Assembly (NCBI GenBank): GCA_006937955.1
Contig: SSNP01000148.1
Location: 591,755-655,754 of the forward strand
Reading direction: 5' to 3'
Origin: Pachypanchax playfairii
Lineage: Eukaryota > Chordata > Actinopteri > Cyprinodontiformes > Aplocheilidae
Length of the DNA stretch: 64,000 nt
The notes beneath the pieces are model-generated. The model ran no database searches. It was not told the origin of the DNA and worked only from the letters and a program-made list of their open reading frames with translations. Below are positions 35,831-45,977 of the stretch, in pieces; positions within the stretch are counted from its first letter, which is position 1, and the number at the start of each line of letters is the position of its first letter. Position numbers and translations under genes: made by a program.

Positions 35831-36449
35831 GGCTGTATTCACACCTAATAGTCCGGTGGACTCGATTCGATTGGGGACCAAAATTGCAACATTGTTGCTG
35901 ATTTTAGTTGGTGCGGTTTGGATTCACATTGCACTCTATGAAACGAACCAAATAACCTTTGGAGATCGTTACACCCCCGCCTGTGGTGGCGCTGTAGAGT
36001 TTCTGCACTTCCTGGTGCTGCCGTGGGAGAGTGAAACATAAACAAACTTGGAAAACTTGGACTAGCAGCAGATTCTGGTGGTTTTGTAATTGATCTTTTG
36101 TGTTTGGAGAATGTACCAGATCAATATTCTGCAGCAATGGGTTCAGAATGATCAGACAACAAGACGGAGGAATACACGAGGCGGCTGAGATGGCTGCACA
36201 ATATAGTCCACTTCCTGCTTTTGATGTGGTTCCAGTGCGGTTGCGTTCACACATGCAATCGAACCGCACCAGAGTTCGTTTCAATCAAAACGAGACCCAC
36301 GTTTTTAGGCAGACTAGAGTTCGATTGTTTGGTCCGAATTATAGTTTGGTTGCCCGTTCACACCTCCTCAACTGAACCAGACTTTCTGTGCAAATGAACT
36401 AGAGTTCGATTTAAGCGGACTAAACAGGGCTGGTGTGAATGCACCCTAA
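35831..36449. mobile_element. MITE with GTRTTCACACC ends
   Basis: The left end is GCTGTATTCACACCTAATAG. The right end, on the other strand, is AGGGTGCATTCACACCAGCC. Internal subterminal repeats of the GTTCGATT/GGACCAAA type are scattered. It begins directly where the previous element stops. It belongs to the loose group of fish elements with TTCACACC termini, as do 43469-44036 and 44111-44858. Confidence 0.65.
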
Positions 36450-38690
36450 GAGTGTGTTCATGGGTCTTTTTGGACCATTCTTCCAGAAGCACAAACAGTA
36501 TGTAGGGTCAGACACTGATGTTGGGTGAGACGGCCCGACACACATTTTTTTGCTCTAATAAACCCAAACATGTTCCACCTGGTTAAGGTTGTTACTATAT
36601 GTAGGTAAGAGTAAAGCTAAATTTGGTTAACCCTATCGCCAACATGAAAATGAGGTCAGTGTTCAAAGCAGGCAGATGCTTCACACAAACACACAGAGCA
36701 GTGATGTTAACCACTGGAAAGCCTGGATAATGTGTGGGTGTGTTGGAACAGCAGTGGATTTACAGCTGAGGAAGTCTGTGCAGCTGAGTTTAAAGCTCAG
36801 CAACAGGTGCTACATGATTCTCTACAGAGTTCTGGAGAGAAAAATGTGAGACTTGACTTATCTCCAAATTTCATCTGGTTTTACTTAATGTTTAATCACA
36901 ATAAAGGCTTTTATTCATTCATTGTTGGTTTGTTTGGTGACTATCAAAGACTGTCAAATTTAAAAATACAAACATTGCAAATCTAGACAAAATACATAAC
37001 ACAGAATGCTGTGACAGTAGAATGGAGTCTGGATATTACATAAAAGATGAATTCTGTCAATAATTCAGACTTTTCTATCTTCTTTTATTTAAAGCTGGTT
37101 TAGGGGTTTTGATGATAATCTCAAGTGGCATAAAGTCTAGGGGTGTGACTCAGTGAGTCAATATTGGTTTGGTCTGAGAGCATTTGTTCATTTTGTTGTC
37201 TTCTGAAGAGAATTTCAGAGGAAAAGTTATGTTTAAAGTTAAAATTTAAATTACCTAAATAAACATACATTTTCATTACAAGTTTATTTTAGTACAAAAT
37301 ATGATTCTTTTCCAGTTGAAGCACCTCTGCAATGTGCTGCAATTAAAAATGTGATTTCACGTGAGTGTTGAGATGAAATAATTGCTTTTATTTTATTCTC
37401 ACTCAAAAATCAGTAACTAATAGGCTAAATATTATAATAGAGTTTTCAGAAATATCTTCAAATATCATAAAGCATCATTATTAAAATTAGTTACACAAAC
37501 TTGAGTTAGAATAAAGAACTTAATCTTTGTTTCAAATGCAGTGGCTGCATGAGAGCTTGGTGAAGACGTGGAGCATCCTCACATGCACATGGCTGTAGCT
37601 CTTTGAAAAGTTCCTGAAACTGGAAAATGTTGGCCGAGGTGATGCATGATATCACTGCATGATGAATTCCCAGTCTGTGCTCACAGCTGTCTGTTAGCTT
37701 CTCTTGCATCAGCCAGCACATCCTCTGAGCCCAACGAAAAGAAACCAGGATAGTTTTATGTAGAGAAAAATCTTCTGTCCTTTCTAACAATCGACGGTGG
37801 CAATAAAGAGAAACAAGAGAACACTCATCTGTACTATTTGAAATATATTTACAAATTGTTACAATATTTTTTAATGTTACAAAGAAAAAAAAAATCGTTA
37901 GCCAATTCGAACAAACTGGTACATGACCTGTGGATTAATTTACAGACAGACTCTGAGTCAGCGTGAAGGAGACGCTAGCATGAAATAACTGTGACCTCGT
38001 ATTTCCAGCTGATGAGTCAGTGGAGTGTTGCACATGGGGTGGATGTGGTAAACACAGAATCACAGACACTGACTGCACTGCGTTTGTCAGCAGGGATTAT
38101 TTATACATTTACAAGATTAACATTGCCACAGAAACAAAAAAAAAAACCTAACTGGGAAAAAACTAGGAGAAAAGACATGAACACAGCAGGTAGATTCCTG
38201 ATGACTGTTGATAGACAGTTTGTTTTTCTCTCCATTTTCTTTCATTCTTTATCTTTCAGTTACACTTCAGCTACAGTAACATATCCTTCTAGTCAGAACC
38301 ATAACTTATTTGACGCACCATTATTTTATTGTTTTTCATTCAAATCATCAAAAATGTTTTTCACCTGTTGTTGATAAGTTTACGACTCCAGCTCTGTGGG
38401 CATTTTTATTGTTGATGATGTTTGATGCGTAATGAGTTTTGACTGGACGTGACAAAACAAAACCTTTTGGGTAATAGTCTTATTTTTTATTCATTTCCAG
38501 ACTACATGTTCATTCTTACTGTTCAAAACCAATTGTGTATTCGCTGGACCTTCTAATTGACCATGTTAGTGTTGGTGATCCATTTCGTGTCCTGAGTGCT
38601 GATGGTCCCCAGAAACCTGAATGTGTACATGTATATACAGTATATGTGTGTATTACAGATATTTTTTTTTAAAGTAACAACAGTGACTGT
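36450..38690. other. Intergenic, no supported gene
   Basis: AT-rich. A 94-codon minus-strand ORF at 37506-37790 has a plausible amino-acid composition (Cys/His/Leu-rich) but no domain, splice context or promoter that I can support. Confidence 0.5.
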
Positions 38691-39560
38691 TATTCTGCAA
38701 CAAAAAGTGAAAACATGGCTTCCAGACGGTGTTGGTCTCGCGACCGCGTGTGGGGCTGCCGGGGGTGTCTGTGCTGACGGATATGGGTTGCTGACCTGGT
38801 GACCTTGCTGTTCCCGTGGGGGTCTGGGGGTCTATGGTCCTGGGCAGTCTGCCTCTCGGCTCGGACTCCGGATGGGCTGGGTCCTGTCTTGTTGGCTGCT
38901 GGGTTTGTGGACCGGTGCATGGTTTGGTGCCGGGCTTTGGGCCGGGGGCCTCTGATGTGTCGGAGGTTCTGGGGTGTCAGGAGTGTGTGTGTGTGTGTGG
39001 GGGGGGGGTATGAGGACGTTCTCAGCCTGGGTGTCTACTGTTTATATGTAGTATGAATGCTGACAGCAAGTGGGGTGGGTTTAGATCTCCTTCGGGGTGG
39101 GCCTGGGTGGGTGGCTGGGGTCTCAGTCGGTCCCGTTGCGGTTGCCATCGGGCCCTCCTTCCATGGATGGATTGCGGGGAACGGGGGTGCCTATGGGGGT
39201 CAGTAAGGGAGCTTCGCCTCCTCCAGTCCTTTCCTCCCTATCCTCAAACGCCTCCCTCCTCTCGCTCCTTTACACAGCTTCACCTCACACATTCAGGGTT
39301 TTGGGGCATGGATGGGTCAGGGGGGTGGTTCTCTTTAGCTGAGCTGTAACCAAAAAAAGAAAGAAAGTCTATGAACCGCTCTTCGCCAGACCCCCTTCCC
39401 TGAAGCCAGTTTGTCATGTGATACCCTACCAAGGGCAGCCATAGACACCACAGGCGTCGCGATCATGGAGGTACTGAAACCCCTCCACCACGTTAAGGTG
39501 GCGATTCATCGAAGGGGGGGGGTTGGGGTGGGGGAAAGGGTAAGGGTAAGGGGATTGGGG
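38690..39560. other. GC/G-rich segment, probable transposon remnant
   Basis: Strongly G-rich on the plus strand with T-G skew (e.g. TGGGGTGGGTTTAG, GGGGGGGGTTGGGG), unlike the surrounding AT-rich DNA. Its end, around 39470-39515, contains CCCTCCACCACGTTAAGGTG, which I recall from dispersed fish repeats. No coding frame is supported. Confidence 0.4.
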
Positions 39561-39693
39561 TGGGGTGAGGAATGTTAAAAAAAGGAAGCAAACAAAGTGC
39601 CACGTGCTGTCTTTTTTTTGTTTTTTGTCTTTTTCAGTTAATTTGACATGGATGATTGAAGTTTCCAGTCTGTAGTGACGAGGGTTCTGAGTT

Positions 39694-41106
39694 TCAGAAA
39701 TCAGACTGGATCACGTTCTTTTTCTTCCCTTTAAAGAAATTCAGGAATCTTTGTTTAAAGCTTTCCTTTTTCGGTTTCTCCTGCAGGGTTTTCACCTGCT
39801 GTTCCAGAGTCTTGATTCCCTCCAGAAGTTTCTCTGTGCAGGCTTTTCCCTCGTCTTCCTTCCTCTGGAGAGTCTCCTCCAGAGAAGAGATGGTGTCCAG
39901 CAGCTTCTTCTTTTCTACAGCGTGGTCCTCCCTCTCTTGTTGCAGATGGACTTGGACCTGAGAGGCTGCTGCCTGCAGATCTTTTACAACTCCACCATGA
40001 ACAGTCGACAGTTGAGACTTTTCTGTCTCCCACTGGTTTGTCTGATCTTTAATCTGCTGCTCGTTCAGCGCAATAACAGTTTGAAGGTTGGAGTTCTCCT
40101 CCACCTTCTTACCCAAACAGGATTCTGCTTCCTTCTTGCTGGAGCTCTCGGCAGTGAGAGCAGCTTCCAGGTCATAGATGGTTCTCAGACTGTCTGAATG
40201 CCTGTGTTCAATCACAGAACTCTGTGAAACCAGACGATCGATTTCCTTCTGCTGCTCGAGAACTTGCTCCTTCAGTTTGTCCACTTTCTCCTGTAATGGG
40301 ATTTTTCTTTTTGCTTTACGCTTCAGAGCTGCCAGATCGTTGTTTGCAAATTTGAGGTTGCGTTCAAGACACATCCTCCGGTCATAGTGTGTCTGCAGAG
40401 TGGATTCTTTTATTTTACATGCTTCTTTTTCCTCCTGGATGACTGATTCCTGATGGAGGACTTGTTGATGTACCAGAAGATACTTTTGTTGTGCTTCAGT
40501 GAGCTGATCTGTTACATCTTTCAGCTGTTTAATCAGATCAGCGTTTGTTTTTTCATTCTCAAGGGTGCATAAGTTCTTATAATCATCCTCAGAGATCCAG
40601 AAGAAACCCTCTCTGGTGTTACCTGGGACTTTTTCCTGAGGTTTTACAACAAACTGTTTGTTTTCTCTCGCTGGAATGAGAAAAATGTCAATTTTTTCAG
40701 AAAATGTGACCCGTTTTGACGATTTCTTTTTGGGTTCTTTGTCTTGGACTTTTTTTGAGGACATGTTTTCTTGAGGACATCTGACTGTGGTGTCCTCAGA
40801 CAGATCACCCTGTTCCTCAACAAGATGTCTGCAAACATCTTTACCTGCAGCGTGTTCAGATGCAGGAACAGACTCTGGATACTCACTGCTTGGTGCTGTT
40901 GAACAGATGACAGAGTTTCATTCCAAATCTGCATCGCTGGCATTATTTTGGTGGGAATATTCAAACGCATAGATGACAAAGTCGCCATCCGGCACGCTTC
41001 CAAATTCCTCATCTACCAGATCAGCCCAGGAGATGTTCTCTGGTAAAACTTCAAATGGAGTTGAAGACTGATCTGTTTGCATTTTGCTTTTAGAAAAGAC
41101 AAACAT
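39694..41106 (-). CDS. Coiled-coil protein with RVTF motif; frame cut by one TGA
   Basis: A single frame runs from ATG 41106 to a stop at 39694, 469 sense codons, interrupted once by TGA at 40918-40920. Part one (62 codons) is acidic, with ENISWADLVDEEFGSV. After the TGA, 51 further codons stay open and are Ser/Glu/Pro-rich, then ATG 40764 opens a 356-residue frame. That begins with a Lys-rich stretch and KRVTFSEKI (RVTF at 40702-40713), a PP1-docking type RVxF. About residues 75-330 are heptad-rich coiled coil (Glu/Gln/Lys/Leu). The C-terminus is basic-amphipathic (KQRFLNFFKGKKK). I do not recognise the family; the RVTF followed by an IDIF segment is faintly like PPP1R15 proteins. A TATA box lies 78 bp upstream. 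It may be a real gene with an error or a nonsense allele, a young pseudogene, or translated only from 40764. Confidence 0.7.
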
Positions 41107-41183
41107 TTATAAAGTGATAAAGTGCTTTGTGGCAATTGTTTGCTAACGAAATAATGGAGTGTGGAATGACAGAGCAGTCCTTA

Positions 41184-41191
41184 TATTTATA
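41184..41191 (-). promoter_or_regulatory. TATA box of the coiled-coil gene
   Basis: TATAAATA on the minus strand lies 78 bp before ATG 41106. This places a transcription start near 41155-41160 and a 5' UTR of about 50 nt, consistent with a single-exon, inducible-type gene. Confidence 0.6.
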
Positions 41192-41734
41192 ACCTCTGAT
41201 GATGTCATCAAACCTTTGCGGTTTTTCAAGAGTTAAAAAAATAGAATTTAGAATTTGAATCTCATTTCCTTCCATTAGTCAGAACTCAAACAACATGTTT
41301 TCAAATGTAAATAAACAGAAAATCCTAAACAAAAACGTTGAGCTGAAAATACAGAAAGAACAAAAAAGATCTTTAACTCATTCAGGGCCACTTTCAGATT
41401 TCATATCCCCCTTAATGCCAGAGATATTTAGCATCTATACTGATTTTTTAAGACCCACAGAATATTTTCTCCTATGACTATGTGAATTCTGAAATCATCA
41501 GCACAAAATTTTGTCTTTCTTCTTTCAAATGCACAAAAAAAAAAAAAAATGTTTCTGTTATTTAGTAATCTGCAGTACAAAAGAGGAACTTTTATGAAAG
41601 TCCACACGTTTCAGGACTAAAAGCCGAGATAAAGAGGGTTTTGTGTGAAGAGGTTTTTAAAGCAGATCAGTAAGCAAAGAAAAAAAAAAAAAGAAAAAGA
41701 AAAAGAAAGAAAACATCTCAATAACCTACTACTA

Positions 41735-41790
41735 CTGTCATTTAGCAGACGCTTTTATCCAAAGCGAACCTGTCACATGTCGTAGAGCAT
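41735..41790 (+). repeat. SINE/LINE tail fragment
   Basis: TGTCATTTAGCAGACGCTTT followed by TATCCAAAGCGAAC is a very widespread fish retroposon terminus. Only this short part is present. Confidence 0.7.
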
Positions 41791-41795
41791 GTCGA

Positions 41796-41798
41796 AAT

Positions 41799-41883
<85 letters not shown>

Positions 41884-42420
41884 CCACTTTATTTATCCCT
41901 GAGGGGCAATTCAGTTTACAGACATGACATGACTCGCAGCAGCATTAAAAAATATCTATACAAGTAACACAAACAAACACAACTTAATCAGTAGACAACA
42001 AGATGAGGGCAAAATCCATAATCCATAATCAAGTTCTAATCCAGACAGTAATACCTGGTAATATTACCAGCATGGACAGAATTTATGTCCATCAAAACCT
42101 AACCACTAGCTCACGTTACCATAGCCTTCATTTAAGAGCTTGATAGCCGCTGGGATAAAAGAGAAGCCGTATCTGTTTGTTTTCCTGGCGGGAACCAAAT
42201 AGCGCCTCCCTGAGGGCAATATAGTAAACCTCTCTTTTAATATGTGGTGCGGATGGCACACTATGATCTTCGCTTACTTAAATGCTTGTCTGCACCACAG
42301 AGAGCGTAGACTGGGAAGCTGCACCCTTGTGATCCGTGAGCAGATTTTTGTAATGTGTCAAGCTGTTTTTATCTTTCGACAGCCCATAAAACCAGCACAG
42401 AAATGAAAACGTTCAGATAC
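41796..42420 (-). mobile_element. Non-LTR retrotransposon 3' end with (CAAT)n tail
   Basis: On the minus strand a short open stretch (about 42110-42240) translates as LPSGRRYLVPARKTNRYGFS then FIPAAIKLLN. This is the typical C-terminal end of fish non-LTR ORF2 proteins. It is followed by an untranslated region ending CAGGGATAAATAAAGTGGTTGATTG and then the (TTGA)n/(CAAT)n simple repeat at 41798-41882. The 5' part is missing, as in most LINE copies. Confidence 0.75.
41798..41882. repeat. (CAAT)n microsatellite
   Basis: About 21 tandem CAAT/ATCA tetranucleotides. They form the 3' tail of the adjacent minus-strand retrotransposon fragment. Confidence 0.95.
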
Positions 42421-43468
42421 TTTCAATAAAACAACAATAAAAAGCACATAAAATGGGTTTAGATACATTAAAAGATGGCAGCTTCCACAGAAGATAGATC
42501 CTCTGTTGACTTTTTGTGGTTATAGCCTCTGTATATTTATCTTTAAAAATAATTTAAATGTGCTGCAGCCTTAAAAGTTCCAAATACAATAAATGAGAGC
42601 AAATAAATAAAAGGAAGTGACATTTAACTAATAAAAAATAAAAAAACGTCACTTTTCCTCTGCATTCTGCTGAGTTCTCCTGGCTCCTTCTATCCCTCGG
42701 TTTTAACTTTACATCAAACCGGAGCGTGCTCCTTTTCTTCACCCCTCTTTCATATCAGTATCTTTCACCACTACTTTAAACTTGTCCTGTCTATTGTTTT
42801 ACTATGTGCATAGACTCTCTCGTCTGCAATTTCTGCCTTTCACTGCTCACAACACTCGACTTTAAGGTGAGAGTACCTTAACTCTTTATCTCAATTCTCA
42901 TTACCCCTGTCAGTTTCTGTCCTCCTTCCTCTTTTCTCTGTGGCTGGGTTAGAAAGGCAGGTCAGAGTTTAGCCTGAAGCTCGCTAACGCAGCCCTGTTA
43001 TTAAGAACGTGACCAGACTTTCTCTGCAACTGATTCCTGTGGAAACCAAATCTCCTTTCAGATAATCTGACAGGCAGTAAAACTGATCTTTTTGGAGCAG
43101 GAATTGTTTGTAGGTGTGTGTTTGTGGCAACAACATTTCTGCATAGAAATAAACCGTCTGCTTTTGAAGAATCTTTAAAGGTTCTATAACATGCAAAATC
43201 AACTTTATGGAGCTTTAAACTATGTTGCAATGCTATCTCCTTATTTAACACCCCCCCCCTCGAGTGATTTTGGCTTAATAAATACATTTCTCAGTACTCC
43301 TCCTGCATCCTGTGTTCTGAGCAGCTGCTCCACTCTCTCCTGGAAATCAACTGGGTCTAACATAGTGATGTAACAATGTTACACCAGGACCTGCCCGGCC
43401 TGTCCGCGCTGCTCCTGCAGATTAAACACACATGCCCCAAGTTGAAAGAGTCTGAAGCAAGACACGAA

Positions 43469-44036
43469 TGGTACGTTCACACCAGCCGCTTTGTCAACGT
43501 CAAGCAACGTTCACAACGCTTCAAGTTTGAAGAATGTAACGCCTGACCGTTAAAAGGAGTGTGTAGGAGGGGCTTCCTTTGATGTTCTGAGCTATGGAGG
43601 ATCATATAGAGAGAGTGGCTGGGCTTTATTTACTCTGTTTGTGGATACACCCCATTCTTCAGATGCGTTCTGAGTTTGAGGAGTTAAACCATTTGCTCCA
43701 GGAGTTACATATGGATGAGATTCGCTTCCAGCGCTACTTCCATCTGTCCCGTGCCCTGTTTGACGACTTCCTGCTTCATTCAGGTATGTCACAACGATGA
43801 GACGCTCTGATTGGTTGACATGCCGCTTCAAGAGCGTCAAAAGTTCAGCTAGCTGAACTTCTGCGTTGCTCGTGTTTCAAGCTTCAACGCCTGAAACGCT
43901 TGAAAAATTGACGCTGCTAACGCTCACAAAGCGACGCAGAGACTCTGACGCTGGTTTGACGGACTCCACCATAAACTTTACATGTAAACTTGACGCTTCT
44001 GACGTTGACGGTTTGGCCGGTGTAAAAGCATCATAA
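43469..44036 (+). mobile_element. Harbinger-like non-autonomous element nested in the MITE
   Basis: The left end is GGTACGTTCACACCAGCC...TGTCAACGTCA. The right end on the other strand is GATGCTTTTACACCGGCC...CGTCAACGTCA. It contains a short ORF resembling the N-terminus of PIF/Harbinger nucleases and no catalytic part. A second, inverted and more decayed copy is at 32930-33415. Confidence 0.65.
43594..43800 (+). pseudogene. Harbinger (HARBI1-like) nuclease N-terminal remnant
   Basis: A 68-codon ORF includes MDEIRFQRYFHLSRALFDDF, the pattern found at the start of the domain in fish PIF/Harbinger transposases. After about 65 residues the frame stops and no catalytic domain follows. It lies wholly within the nested element, so it is a relic of the parent transposon. 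Confidence 0.55.
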
Positions 44037-44110
44037 GAGCCAGCATTATGTAGTATTTTACTTTCTAAAAATGTCTTGGTGAAAATTTGCATTTGGCTGT
44101 GAGATTTCAG

Positions 44111-44858
44111 GGTGTTCACACCATACACGTTTGAAGTGACCAAAAATGCACCGTTCACGTGTAGCTGGTTGCTTGAACATTCGCACCTCGAAGTGTGTCC
44201 AAAGCAAACTGGTCACGCTACAAAATATGCAATTTTGACATGTGTGAAGCAGAAATACGCAACTTTTGGGAGGCAGTAGTGCCAGACGGTATTTTTGCAT
44301 GATGGCAGCTGTCAATCTAGAGTCTCCCTCCTCTATGTATTGTGGAGCGCAGAGCAGCGGGACAGAAGACGGGCTTGTTGGCTTTTGCGCGGCTACGATC
44401 TCTTCACTTATACTCCTCCAAGCTAGGTCCTTTTTATTCCCGTCTCTGTATAGAAAACAGATCGTATAGCTCCGGGTGATAATCCACAGAGTTCATCAAT
44501 TGTTCCTCCATGGCTTTGGCTGGACCTGCCCCTGTGAACTGGGTCAGAGCATCACGTCACCAGGCTCCTGGTTGGTTGACGCAGATGCTGGAGTTCAGAT
44601 TTCTCCAGCATCAGCGTCAGGTGCTCCACACGCAACTGCACAAAATGCACCACATAAATACAATCCAGCGCGTATTTTTGATCATGCATCAAACGCCTGA
44701 TTCGCGCGAATCGGTCGTGCAGAAAAACGTTTTTGCGATGCAAATCTGCTTCTGAAGCTTCGCAGGACCCCCAGTTGCGCTTCATTGTCCTTCTACATTG
44801 ACTTTACATGTAAACCTGACGCTCTGGTCACTTTAAACACATTTGGTATGAATGCACC
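44111..44858 (+). mobile_element. Non-autonomous DNA transposon, copy 1 (nested)
   Basis: The terminal repeats GGTGTTCACACCATACACGT and, inverted, GGTGCATTCATACCAAATGTG enclose 748 bp. The flanks ATTTCAGG and GTTACAGG may be a decayed 8-bp target duplication, as in hAT elements. Long parts (AAATACGCAACTT, GCCAGACGGTATTTTT, ATGTATTGTGGAGCGCAGAG) recur in the same orientation at 57330-58030. Confidence 0.7.
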
Positions 44859-45261
44859 GTTACAGGAATTTAATTGCCATATTATTCAGGCAGCTCCATA
44901 CCTCATGAAATAGGCGGCACTCATGAGGGAGGCGGGATTTTAGGTAAACTGAGAATTTTACTTCCAGGTTGAAGAATAAATCCAGAATATAAGTTATATT
45001 TCAGGATAAATTAATATTATATAACACCAAAGATAAGACTCCTATATGTGTCGATCCCAGACATTGAAAGCTGTAAAACAGCAGCATATAGGACCTTTAA
45101 AAGTTTTGAGCACATCCATCCAGAACTCACAGGTTCATTTAGGGAACATTGTTGGAGGAGTTGATATATGGCAGGTGATGATGAGAAGACTCTGAGCAGC
45201 TGTGGCAGCAACAGGTCACACAGGATCAGGAGGAGTTACCGCACTCATGCACGAACATGCG

Positions 45262-45280
45262 CACACACACACACACACAC
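45262..45280. repeat. (CA)n microsatellite
   Basis: A short CA run followed by GA-rich sequence (45285-45310). Confidence 0.9.
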
Positions 45281-45977
45281 GTGCAGAGAGAGAGAGAAAG
45301 AGAGAGACAGAAGACCTGAGGGAAAAAAATGGGGGTGTTGGATAGAAAACGCTTATTTATTGTATCATGACACAATTTGCTTTAATTTCTTTACTTTCAA
45401 CAGAAAATATCAATTATTTATTTTTTCTACTATTTTAACTTCAACCTAAAGCAAAAGTTTATCCAAACTGCTAGAGATTATAGCAGGGACGTCAATCCTG
45501 CACACTCCTGCATTTTTACAGCCACAGCCGTCTTGTCTTTCCAGGAGTAACTCCTCTGTTTGTTTGATTTATACTAACTTACCCTGCAGGTTTCTAAAGT
45601 ATAAAAGCTGGTGTTTAGAAAGGTAAATGCATTTTTTAGAACTCTGCATGTGGGTGCATGAAACTGTGCTTCAAGACATCAATAAATCACAGCTGAAATG
45701 AGAAGTGCAGTTTGCAAGGTTTCACCTTACATCAGTTACATTTTCATCTGTCAACTACTTTCATTGGCTGGAGTTTGGAAAATTTTAAAACAGTTTTTAT
45801 ATTTCATTTTCACTTTTGCAAACTCAATATTTTGATCATCAACAGTTGAAGGTAAGAGCTTAACACAAACCAACACAATACACATGTAGGAGAAAGATAC
45901 CTGGAAAAAAACGCAGCTTAGTATTTCTGCTCTTGAATAACTTGTGTATTTTATCAGCTCTGGAAAAAGTTAAAACG

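Larger units (their letters stand above)
43174..45104. mobile_element. MITE, TTTAAAGGTCCTGT family, copy 2, split by two insertions
   Basis: It is a reverse-orientation relative of 23154-23752. Outer sequence is found at 43174-43468, at about 44037-44110 (the block with GTAGTATTTTACTTTCTAAA) and from 44859 to 45104, ending ...CATATAGGACCTTTAAAAG. The three pieces join in the same order as the uninterrupted copy, so 43469-44036 and 44111-44858 are later insertions. Confidence 0.82.

Noticed and set aside
37506..37790. 94-codon minus-strand ORF
   Set aside because: Plausible composition, but no recognisable domain, promoter, polyadenylation signal or matching splice context.
40918..40920. TGA as a selenocysteine codon
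   Set aside because: The protein is coiled-coil with no redox motif, and I saw no SECIS-like structure downstream.
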